This document shows, piece by piece, positions 24,386-31,345 of a stretch of 42,855 nucleotides of DNA. How positions within the stretch are numbered: the first letter of the stretch is position 1; the number at the start of each line of letters is the position of its first letter. Position numbers and translations under genes: made by a program. Below the pieces are notes generated by a model. It made no database searches. It saw only the letters and a program-made list of their open reading frames with translations, and was not told the origin of the DNA. This DNA is from an uncultured Spirochaetaceae bacterium. Its GTDB lineage: Bacteria; Spirochaetota; Spirochaetia; Treponematales; Treponemataceae. The stretch is taken from the NCBI GenBank assembly GCA_902783155.1, contig CACZPR010000001.1:1-42855 (forward strand), written 5' to 3'.

Positions 24386-25420
24386 TTATTTTTCCACCGA
24401 AAATTTTATCAGCTGTTTTTCCGCATCAACCACAGCAGGAACTCCGAAAGGAATTATGCACCTTGGCGTTGCGTGTCCGATATTTACATTAAAAAGAACA
24501 GGCAGATTTGGATTGTCGATTACCTCAACCAAAAGTTTTTTATAATCGGCGGCATGGATTTCGTCCATCGGTTTTCCGACAAGCACTCCCGACACGACAT
24601 CGAACAGTCCGTACTTTTTTAATTCGCCGAGCATCTTTTTGTATTTGTCAGGCGTTGGTTTTTCTTCGCTCGATTCAAGCAGAAGGATTCTTCCCCTCCA
24701 ATCTTCAAGCGGAGGGAACAAATTGTATTCGGAGCAAAGACTTACGCTGTCGTCGTATCGCTCGTTGTTGAAAATGTCATACATGGAATCGATGCAGCCC
24801 CCCAAAATCTTTCCTGAAAAAACAGGGCTTCCCTGCAAAAGTTCAAAACCGTTGTTATCGTGCATAACTCTTGGAACGCCAATCTGGTCTTCATCAAAAT
24901 TTATTCTTTCTTCATACCAGACATCGCTCGGTCGGATTTCTTTTATTGTTCCCGTTGAAATAAGTTCCTCAAAAAATTTTTTGCTGTACGGAAGCATGTC
25001 GGATTCCAGCTCGCACACGTCGGACAAAAACGACTGTCCGTAAAAAGTTTTCACACCCAATTTGTGGAGCATAAAATGATTCATGGTCGAATCGGAAAAT
25101 CCCAAAAAGATTTTATCGTTCACAACTTTTTTAAGCCCGTCATTTTTAAACAGATAAGGCAAAAGCCTGTAAGTATCGTCCCCGCCGATTGCACAAAGAA
25201 TCATGTCGACATCCGGATTTGAATACGCACGGATCAAATCTGCCGCACGCGCTTCAGGATGATTCTTGATATAATCCAGCCCCATCAAAGCATGTTCCGA
25301 AAAACGAACGTTCAGACCCATGTCCTGCAAACGTTTTTTTCCAAGCTCCAATTCATGTGCCACAAACGGCTCTCCAATTATTCCCCGCGACAGGCTCACT
25401 ATCTCAATGTTTTTTATCAT
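24386..25420 (-). CDS. S66-family LD-carboxypeptidase / MccF-like serine peptidase
   Basis: A 344-aa S66 peptidase. The N-terminus IEIVSLSRGIIGEPFVAHEL, the block DMILCAIGGDDTYRLLPYL, the nucleophile elbow FLGFSDSTMNH, the Glu region LLESSEEKPTPDKY and NIGHATPRCIIPFG with the His complete the family pattern. Members cut LD-peptide bonds in murein recycling or, as MccF, inactivate microcin C-type nucleotide peptides. The LLESSEE region and the overall length fit the MccF-like subgroup. AGGAG precedes the ATG. Operon with the homocysteine methyltransferase gene. Confidence 0.87.
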   Translation of the reverse strand: MIKNIEIVSLSRGIIGEPFVAHELELGKKRLQDMGLNVRFSEHALMGLDYIKNHPEARAADLIRAYSNPDVDMILCAIGGDDTYRLLPYLFKNDGLKKVVNDKIFLGFSDSTMNHFMLHKLGVKTFYGQSFLSDVCELESDMLPYSKKFFEELISTGTIKEIRPSDVWYEERINFDEDQIGVPRVMHDNNGFELLQGSPVFSGKILGGCIDSMYDIFNNERYDDSVSLCSEYNLFPPLEDWRGRILLLESSEEKPTPDKYKKMLGELKKYGLFDVVSGVLVGKPMDEIHAADYKKLLVEVIDNPNLPVLFNVNIGHATPRCIIPFGVPAVVDAEKQLIKFSVEK

Positions 25421-25447
25421 CTCCGCTCCTATTTGACCTATAATATC

Positions 25448-26656
25448 CTAAAAATCCATAAGTAAAAAGTCCCTTATGTTTTTGTGGATTATTCCGTTTT
25501 GGGAAAAATCAAAATCATCCATGGAAACGACATATTTCGGGAAGCTGTCTTTTATGGAGTTGAAAACAGAAAACTCGCGTCTTACGGTTTCTTCGCTTGC
25601 CAAAAGATAGGCAACCTGTACATAGATTTTTTTATCCTGTTTTTCTGCAATGAAATCGATTTCCGACTCGCCTTTTTTCCCGATAAAGACTTTAAAATTC
25701 CTTCGCAAAAGTTCAAGGCAGACTATGTTTTCAAGAATCTGGTCAATGTTCTGAATGTTTTTTCCAAAAACCGCCTCTCGCAATCCGTGGTCTGCACAGT
25801 AATATTTTTCGTTCACGCTGACAATTTTTTTGCCTTCCAAATCGTAGCGGTTTATCTTGTAAATCAGAAAAGCATCCGTACAGAATTTCAGATAATTCAA
25901 AATCGTGTCATGCGATATTTTTCGGTTTTCGCTTTTAAAATATTTGGAGAGTGACGTTGCGCTGAAAATATGACCGATGTTTGAAAAAGCATAAGCGACA
26001 ATCCGTTCCAATGTATCAACGTCACGGATATTATTTCGTTTAACGACATCTTTCAGAACTACGGAATTGTAGATGTCCATCAGGTATTGGTTTTTCGCTG
26101 AATCGTCTCCGTAAAAATTTGAAAGAAACGGCATTCCTCCTGTTTTTATAAACTGCATGAAACAGGAAGATTTGTCTGCCTCTGGATTTTTGAGCCGGCT
26201 CATTTCCAGAAACTCCGCAAACGAAAAAGGATAAATTACAAACTCAACATAACGCCCTGCAAGATACGTTGCCAATTCCCCCGACAGAAGTTTTGCATTT
26301 GAACCGGTTATGTAAATGTCGCAGTCAAAGTCCACGCGGCAGGAATTGATGCATTTTTCCCAGCCTTCAACTTCCTGAATCTCATCAAAAAAAAGATATG
26401 TTTTTCCATGAGCGTTTTTCTGGAATTCAACGATTTTTTCGTAAAGGCTTTTCACATCCAGAATTTGAGAATTTGAAAACTGTTCAAAATTCATGCATAG
26501 AAAGTTTGTCTCGTCCACACCGGTCTTTTTTAGTTCATCTTTAACAAGCTCCAGCATTACGGATTTTCCCGCTCGCCTGATTCCCGTAAAAACCTTTATC
26601 AGTTCCGTATTCATAAACGGCCTGATTCTCTGCATGTATGTTTCGCGCTTAATCAT
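25448..26656 (-). CDS. AAA ATPase with DUF4143 domain
   Basis: A 402-aa protein of the AAA_14-DUF4143 type. The P-loop is FTGIRRAGKSVML (near residue 25), Walker B is TYLFFDEIQEVEGWE, and sensor residues follow in YITGSNAKLLSGEL. The C-terminal half has the restriction-nuclease-like pattern GESEIDFIAEKQDKK of DUF4143 proteins. Such genes are widespread and often multicopy in anaerobes; the role is unknown. The ATG lacks a Shine-Dalgarno sequence and lies 6 nt from the -10 of a good promoter, so the mRNA is probably leaderless. Three 40-bp direct repeats cover the promoter. Confidence 0.88.
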   Translation of the reverse strand: MIKRETYMQRIRPFMNTELIKVFTGIRRAGKSVMLELVKDELKKTGVDETNFLCMNFEQFSNSQILDVKSLYEKIVEFQKNAHGKTYLFFDEIQEVEGWEKCINSCRVDFDCDIYITGSNAKLLSGELATYLAGRYVEFVIYPFSFAEFLEMSRLKNPEADKSSCFMQFIKTGGMPFLSNFYGDDSAKNQYLMDIYNSVVLKDVVKRNNIRDVDTLERIVAYAFSNIGHIFSATSLSKYFKSENRKISHDTILNYLKFCTDAFLIYKINRYDLEGKKIVSVNEKYYCADHGLREAVFGKNIQNIDQILENIVCLELLRRNFKVFIGKKGESEIDFIAEKQDKKIYVQVAYLLASEETVRREFSVFNSIKDSFPKYVVSMDDFDFSQNGIIHKNIRDFLLMDF

Positions 26657-26662
26657 AACCGT

Positions 26663-26691
26663 ATTTTATCAGTTATAGTCGCGAAAATCAA
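26663..26691 (-). promoter_or_regulatory. Promoter of the AAA/DUF4143 gene, probably leaderless
   Basis: On the minus strand -35 TTGATT (26686-26691), 17-nt spacer, -10 TAAAAT (26663-26668), then 6 nt to the ATG at 26656. It lies within the first of the 40-bp repeats. Confidence 0.7.
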
Positions 26692-26799
26692 GATTTTTCC
26701 TTGTTTTAGCGATTATAGTCGCCAAAAATAAGATTTTACTTTGTTTTAGCGGTTATAGTCGCTAAAAATATGTTTTTTTTACTGTTTTAGCCGGTGAAA
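26664..26799. repeat. Three and a half 40-bp tandem repeats containing palindromes
   Basis: Units at 26664-26703, 26704-26743, 26744-26784 and a partial one to 26799. Each carries a core of the form TTTTAGCG-N8-CGCTAAAA, most complete in the third unit, with TTATAGT at its centre. The 40-bp period is close to four helical turns. Because the promoter of the DUF4143 ATPase gene lies in the first unit, these look like an operator array. Confidence 0.75.
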
Positions 26800-26803
26800 A
26801 CAA

Positions 26804-26928
26804 AAGGCTATGTCCGTAAAAACGGTTGATAATTCATAAGTGGTGGTTGAGCGGAGTCGAAACAACCTAAAAAAAGTCATTTCGACAGGCTCAATGACCG
26901 CATCAACCGAAAATTCAGACATAGCCTT
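26804..26928. repeat. 125-bp nested palindromic element behind the ABC operon
   Basis: Ends are perfect inverted repeats AAGGCTATGTC (26804-26814) and GACATAGCCTT (26918-26928). Inside them CGGTTGAT pairs with ATCAACCG, and a segment containing GAGCGGAGTCGAAA pairs imperfectly with TTTCGACAGGCTC. The whole would fold as one long hairpin. It starts 4 nt past the stop of the last ABC gene. It could be a small non-autonomous transposable element or REP-like repeat that also serves as transcript end. Confidence 0.7.
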
Positions 26929-26932
26929 ATGA

Positions 26933-28777
26933 TTACAGTTTCCACGAAACTGCTTCTTTTCTGGAGGTGATGAAGCGCGAGTAGATTCCTCCCTTGGCGA
27001 CAAGTTCTTCGTGGTTTCCCTGTTCTGCTATGCGGCCCCTGTCGATTACAACAATCTGGTCGGCGTTGCGGACTGTCTTCAGGCGGTGCGCAATCATTAT
27101 GACCGTTTTTTCTTTTGTGAGTTCGTTGATTGCAGCCATGAGGTCGCGTTCGTTTTCTGGGTCAACGTTTGCGGTTGCCTCGTCCAAAATGATTATCGGG
27201 GAGTCTTTCATTATTGCGCGTGCAATTGAAATGCGCTGTCTTTCTCCACCGCTCAGGCTTGCTCCTCCTTCACCGATTACAGTGTCATAGCCGTTCGGAA
27301 GTGCTGAAATAAAATCGTGGCAGCAGGCTTTTTTTGCGGCGGCAATCACTTTTTCCATCGGGGCGTCGGGTTGTCCAAAGCGGATGTTGTTTGCAATTGT
27401 GTCGTGGAAAAGGTAGACGTTCTGGAAAACAAAGCTGTAGTTTTTCATAAGGTCGTCCATACTGTAGTCGCGTACATCGGTGCCATTGAGTGTCACTTTG
27501 CCGGAGTCCACATCCCAGAATCTTGCGAGCAGATGGCAGAACGTTGTTTTTCCGCCGCCGCTTGGCCCGACGATTGCAGTGGTCGTGCGTTCGGGAATTG
27601 AGAGCGAAATGTTGTCGATGATTTTACGAGGATTTTTTGAACCAGTGTCGTAAGAAAAATCGACGGAACAGGCTTCAATAAAATGGTCCGGGGTTTTAGG
27701 GGCATTGCCCCTAGGCGTAGGGGTAGCGGAAGACTGCGAAGCAGGCTGGAGTGAGGGGGAGACTTCCCCCGCCATATTTTTCTTTCCTTCGATATCCATT
27801 GTCGGGAGATTTAAAATTGCGCTCGCCTTTGTCACTCCAAGATCAATCGTGCGGAGGAGCGCCGAATAATTTCCGCCGGCCTCAAGTGCGTTGAACAGCA
27901 TGAACGAACAGACAAGCATCGTGCTGCAATCCGCAAGCGTCATCGTGTTGTTAAGATAAAAGAAAATCGATGCAATCATCATTGCAACGCCCGTCAACTT
28001 TGCGACAAGGGACTGAATGTTGGAAACAGGGATGCAGCTCATTTCCATTTTTATGAGAGTCTTTTTTCTGCGGTCGATTACTTCGTTCAATTCACGGTTG
28101 CGTTTTCCGACAAGATTGTATGCCTTGACCTCCGCGATTCCCTGAATGTATTCCAGCACCTTTCCGATTTCGGCTGCATCGACACGGATTTTATCTGCCG
28201 AAACATTTTTGACTGCAAGACGCATGAAAAGATTCACGAACTCAAAAAGACTAAAGCCCGCAAGAGCGACAAGCGCAATTCTCCAGTCGAAGAAAAAAAG
28301 CATGACCACGATTAGAGCCGTGTCGAGAAGTCCCTGGAAAACCATCATAACGGCACGGGTCGCAATGTCACCGACAGCTTCCATTGTGTTTGTCGTTACC
28401 GAAGTGATTTCACCGAGACTGTTTTTATTGAAGTAGCCCATCGGAAGATAGCGGAGATGCTCTGCAATTTCTATCCTTTTTTTTGCGCAAGTTCTGTAGC
28501 CACCCTCGCACTGCCACATTGCCGTGACTTTTCTTGTGATGATTCCGCCGACTATGCTCACGCACATTATTGCAAATGAAATCCAGATTGTTTTTGTTTC
28601 AAAAGGAAGTTTGTAGATGGCCGTTCCGATTACGCCGCGCAACATGACTGCAACCGCAGCAATTCTCAATGCCATGAAAAGCGAGTTGAAGATTCCTACG
28701 ATTATGGAGCCTGTAAATTTTTTCCGGTTTTCTTCATCACAGAATTTAAAAAATTTGATTAAGGTTTCAAACATCAT
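26933..28777 (-). CDS. ABC exporter half-transporter (second gene of pair 2), carrying an in-frame repeat
   Basis: A 614-aa fused permease-ATPase with six N-terminal membrane segments and a C-terminal nucleotide-binding domain: Walker A GPSGGGKTTFC, signature LSGGERQRISIARA, Walker B IIILDEATANVDPEN, switch His in MIAHRL. The start overlaps the stop of the partner gene by 4 nt, so the two subunits are made together and probably form a heterodimer. Residues about 337-364 (EVSPSLQPASQSSAT through PKTPD) are encoded by an 84-bp palindromic repeat inserted in the linker before the first NBD strand (ACSVDFSYD). The catalytic Glu is present. The substrate is unknown; family members export drugs or lipids or, as YbtPQ-like proteins, import iron-siderophores. 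Confidence 0.9.
   Translation of the reverse strand: MMFETLIKFFKFCDEENRKKFTGSIIVGIFNSLFMALRIAAVAVMLRGVIGTAIYKLPFETKTIWISFAIMCVSIVGGIITRKVTAMWQCEGGYRTCAKKRIEIAEHLRYLPMGYFNKNSLGEITSVTTNTMEAVGDIATRAVMMVFQGLLDTALIVVMLFFFDWRIALVALAGFSLFEFVNLFMRLAVKNVSADKIRVDAAEIGKVLEYIQGIAEVKAYNLVGKRNRELNEVIDRRKKTLIKMEMSCIPVSNIQSLVAKLTGVAMMIASIFFYLNNTMTLADCSTMLVCSFMLFNALEAGGNYSALLRTIDLGVTKASAILNLPTMDIEGKKNMAGEVSPSLQPASQSSATPTPRGNAPKTPDHFIEACSVDFSYDTGSKNPRKIIDNISLSIPERTTTAIVGPSGGGKTTFCHLLARFWDVDSGKVTLNGTDVRDYSMDDLMKNYSFVFQNVYLFHDTIANNIRFGQPDAPMEKVIAAAKKACCHDFISALPNGYDTVIGEGGASLSGGERQRISIARAIMKDSPIIILDEATANVDPENERDLMAAINELTKEKTVIMIAHRLKTVRNADQIVVIDRGRIAEQGNHEELVAKGGIYSRFITSRKEAVSWKL
27687..27770 (-). repeat. 84-bp palindromic repeat, copy 1, inside an ABC gene
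   Basis: It matches the copy at 33795-33878 at about 77 of 84 positions without gaps. It contains two small hairpins: TAGGGGCATTGCCCCTA near one end and GGGGGAGACTTCCCCC at the other, separated by a conserved segment with CTGCGAAGCAG. Its length is a multiple of three and it is read in the same frame as the other copy. Confidence 0.9.
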
Positions 28778-30552
28778 TCACCATCCTTGCTCGAAATGTG
28801 AGCTTCCCACATGTTTTTGTACAGACCGTTTTGCGAAAGCAATTCTTCGTGGGTTCCTTCGCTGTCGATTGCGCCGTCCTTGATTACGTAGATTTTGTCC
28901 GCGTCGCTTACGGTTGAAAGTCTGTGCGCGATTACGACCAGGGTTTTTCCTTTGACAAGCTGTGCGACTGATTTTTGGATTATCGCTTCGTTTTCCGGAT
29001 CGGTGTAGGCTGTGGCTTCGTCAAGTATTACAATCGGTGCGCCCTTCATCATTGCACGTGCGATTGCGATTCTCTGCCGTTCTCCGCCGCTTAAATGTGC
29101 TCCGCTTCCACCAACGACCGTTTCAAATCCATTTTCAAGGGACATTATGAAATCGTAGCAGCCGGATTTTTTTGCGACTTCCTCGACTTCTGCATCGCTT
29201 GCGTTCTGGCGGCCAAGACGGATGTTTTCGCGCACGCTCATGTCGAACAAAAAGTTGTCCTGGCTCACATAAGCTACGCGGCTGTTGTATTCTTGGAGCG
29301 ACAAATCCTTGATGTTCACGCCGCCAATTTCTATGCTGCCTGAATCAACGTCCCAGAGGGATGCGATGAGTCTTGCGATGGTTGATTTTCCGCTTCCGCT
29401 CGGTCCGACGAATGCAGTGTAGCTTCCCTGCGGTAGACTCATGTTAATGCCGTGAAGGATTTCTTTTTTCTCTTCGTTTTCGATTTCCTTGTGGTAGCTG
29501 AATTTTACGTTGCGTAAAACGATTGAATTGTCTTTCGGCTTTTTGGCATCAACGGCTGGTCGGTCAAGTTCTGGGAGATCCATAATCGAACCGACTTCTC
29601 CAAAAATCGCTCCGGCTTTCGCAATGTCGTCGTGGTAGGTGAACGCAATCAAAAAAGGCTGGACGGCACTCAATGCAAGAATTATAACGGATATGAACAT
29701 TGAAGCATCGATTGCTCCGTTCAAGAACATGAATCCGCCGATCGGGAGAAGCGAAAAAATGAGTGAAGGAGTGACAATAGTTGCAACGGCATGCGGCCAG
29801 ATACAGTCGCGCATCCATTCAACATAGCAGTCCGAACCTTCTTTTGCCGCAACAACGAAACGCTCATAGCTGGACTTGGATTTTCCGAACGCCTTGATTA
29901 CCTCGATTCCATTTATGTATTCAACTGCAGTGTCGTTAAGGGCTTTTGTCTTATCAAGCGCATACTTGAAACGTGCAGGTCCGTCCTTGAACATAAAGCA
30001 CATGGCGATAAATCCGACCGGAAGAACTGCAAGACATGCGAGTGCAAGCCTCCAGTCAAGGACAAAAAGATAAACGATGAGCACAACCGAAAGAAGAATG
30101 TTCGACGTGTATTCGGGAACAATGTGCGCGAGCGTCGTTTCCATGCTGTCGATCCGCTCAATTATAATGCTTTTGAGGGAACCGGATGGCATATCCAAAA
30201 CAGTGCCGAGCGGAACGCGGGTAAGTTTGTCACACATTTTTTTTCTGATGTTGCCGAGCAGATTGAAAGTCGCAATGTGGCTCATGCTCGTGGAGATTGC
30301 GTGGAACAAAACGTTTCCAAGCCAGAACAGAGCCGTGATTCCGCACTCAATCAAAAACAGTTTCCAGTCGCGCACTCCGTTCATCAGCTGGCGGACAATC
30401 TGCGCAATCATAAAATACGGTGCAATGCAGCACGCTACGCTGAAAAGGGCAAAAAACACGCTTACGATGTACTGTCCTTTTTTTTCTCCGGCGAAATAGA
30501 AAATCCATCCAAGGAGTCCCCGTTTCGCTTTTTTTACATTTTTATTTGACAT
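28774..30552 (-). CDS. ABC exporter half-transporter (first gene of pair 2)
   Basis: A 592-aa TMD-NBD fusion. Walker A GPSGSGKSTIA, signature LSGGERQRIAIARA, Walker B IVILDEATAYTDPEN, switch His VIAHRLSTV; the A-loop is VKFSYHKE. Six membrane segments lie in the first 320 residues. It overlaps the next gene by ATGA. It resembles the first gene of the other pair (33095-34906) more than its own partner, so the two pairs look like duplicates of an ordered A-B cassette. It has its own promoter with two GTTAG-N6-CTAAC-type sites. Confidence 0.92.
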   Translation of the reverse strand: MSNKNVKKAKRGLLGWIFYFAGEKKGQYIVSVFFALFSVACCIAPYFMIAQIVRQLMNGVRDWKLFLIECGITALFWLGNVLFHAISTSMSHIATFNLLGNIRKKMCDKLTRVPLGTVLDMPSGSLKSIIIERIDSMETTLAHIVPEYTSNILLSVVLIVYLFVLDWRLALACLAVLPVGFIAMCFMFKDGPARFKYALDKTKALNDTAVEYINGIEVIKAFGKSKSSYERFVVAAKEGSDCYVEWMRDCIWPHAVATIVTPSLIFSLLPIGGFMFLNGAIDASMFISVIILALSAVQPFLIAFTYHDDIAKAGAIFGEVGSIMDLPELDRPAVDAKKPKDNSIVLRNVKFSYHKEIENEEKKEILHGINMSLPQGSYTAFVGPSGSGKSTIARLIASLWDVDSGSIEIGGVNIKDLSLQEYNSRVAYVSQDNFLFDMSVRENIRLGRQNASDAEVEEVAKKSGCYDFIMSLENGFETVVGGSGAHLSGGERQRIAIARAMMKGAPIVILDEATAYTDPENEAIIQKSVAQLVKGKTLVVIAHRLSTVSDADKIYVIKDGAIDSEGTHEELLSQNGLYKNMWEAHISSKDGE

Positions 30553-30566
30553 ATAAACCTCTTGCG

Positions 30567-30582
30567 GTTAGCATATTCTAAC
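30567..30582. promoter_or_regulatory. Operator site of the GTTAG-N6-CTAAC type (pair 2, proximal)
   Basis: GTTAGCATATTCTAAC, perfect 5-bp arms, between the -10 box and the ATG at 30552. Confidence 0.75.
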
Positions 30583-30591
30583 CTAAAGGCC

Positions 30592-30620
30592 AGTTTATAT
30601 AACAGTGTTATATTAGTCAA
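30592..30620 (-). promoter_or_regulatory. Promoter of ABC pair 2
   Basis: On the minus strand -35 TTGACT (30615-30620), 17-nt spacer, -10 TAAACT (30592-30597); an alternative -10 TATAAA has a 15-nt spacer. The -35 lies inside the distal operator. Confidence 0.6.
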
Positions 30621-30627
30621 GACTAAC
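30612..30627. promoter_or_regulatory. Operator site of the GTTAG-N6-CTAAC type (pair 2, distal)
   Basis: ATTAGTCAAGACTAAC, one mismatch to the consensus arm, directly over the -35 box. It is 45 bp from the proximal site. Confidence 0.65.
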
Positions 30628-30646
30628 TCCCTTGTTTTTTTGGATT

Positions 30647-31270
30647 TTAATCGTCAAAATGCATGAGACTGTTCCAGCCGCCGCGATAAAAACGGAACAT
30701 CTGGGAAAGCCCCCTCTCGGCTTCGTTTTTTGGAATATCGAGCAAAATCAATGTGAAAAATGATGAAAATGTTCCGGTAATCACAATCTGCTCGATAAGC
30801 GGGTCGATTCGCTCCACGGACTTTCCTTGCGATTCAAGAAGATTGTAAAAGTCGTCGGTGGAATCAATATCTTTTTGCGAAAGCGTCTGAATGAAATTTT
30901 CGTATTTTGTTCCGTCAGCAGATTTTAAAATAAGGCGGAACGGCATTTTGTGTTCCCAAGCATATTCAAACATTCTTTGAAACCCAAGCGAAGAATAATC
31001 GTCCATTGAATCAATCTGCTGTTCGAGCGGCATTTTTTCAAACTCCACGAGAATGCTGTCATAGATTCCAAGAATGTATTCTGCATGTTCCTTTACGAGA
31101 GCGTCAAAAAGTTCTTCCTTGCTTTTGAAATATCCGTAAAACGCACCTGTCGTAACACCGGCCGATTTTACGATTTCACGCAGAGATGCACCGCGGAAAC
31201 CTTTATCAAGAAATTCTTTTTCTGCAACGGAAAGAATTTTCTGCAATGTGCCGTTTGATTTTTCTTCCAT
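30647..31270 (-). CDS. TetR-family repressor
   Basis: A 207-aa TetR/AcrR regulator. The HTH is near residues 30-50 (SLREIVKSAGVTTGAFYGYF), followed by KSKEELFDALVKEH; the C-terminal part is the helical ligand domain. It lies between two co-directional pairs of ABC exporter genes. Tandem GTTAG-N6-CTAAC palindromes in both pair promoters are plausible binding sites, so it probably represses both. Its own promoter (TTGACA, 17 nt, TATTTT) lacks such a site and ends 8 nt before the ATG with no Shine-Dalgarno sequence, so the mRNA is nearly leaderless and apparently not autoregulated. Confidence 0.88.
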   Translation of the reverse strand: MEEKSNGTLQKILSVAEKEFLDKGFRGASLREIVKSAGVTTGAFYGYFKSKEELFDALVKEHAEYILGIYDSILVEFEKMPLEQQIDSMDDYSSLGFQRMFEYAWEHKMPFRLILKSADGTKYENFIQTLSQKDIDSTDDFYNLLESQGKSVERIDPLIEQIVITGTFSSFFTLILLDIPKNEAERGLSQMFRFYRGGWNSLMHFDD

Positions 31271-31278
31271 AACGTAAC

Positions 31279-31307
31279 AAAATAGAGTTTGTGGATAAGA
31301 TTGTCAA
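31279..31307 (-). promoter_or_regulatory. Promoter of the tetR gene, nearly leaderless
   Basis: On the minus strand -35 TTGACA (31302-31307), 17-nt spacer, -10 TATTTT (31279-31284), then 8 nt to the ATG at 31270. Confidence 0.7.
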
Positions 31308-31345
31308 TAATGTAAAATCCCGGAAAAAAGGAAAGCCTCGTTTTT

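Noticed and set aside
26779-27003. Small open frame across the 125-bp palindrome and the ABC gene end
   Set aside because: It is explained by the palindromic element and by antisense-like reading of the ABC 3' end; no start signal.
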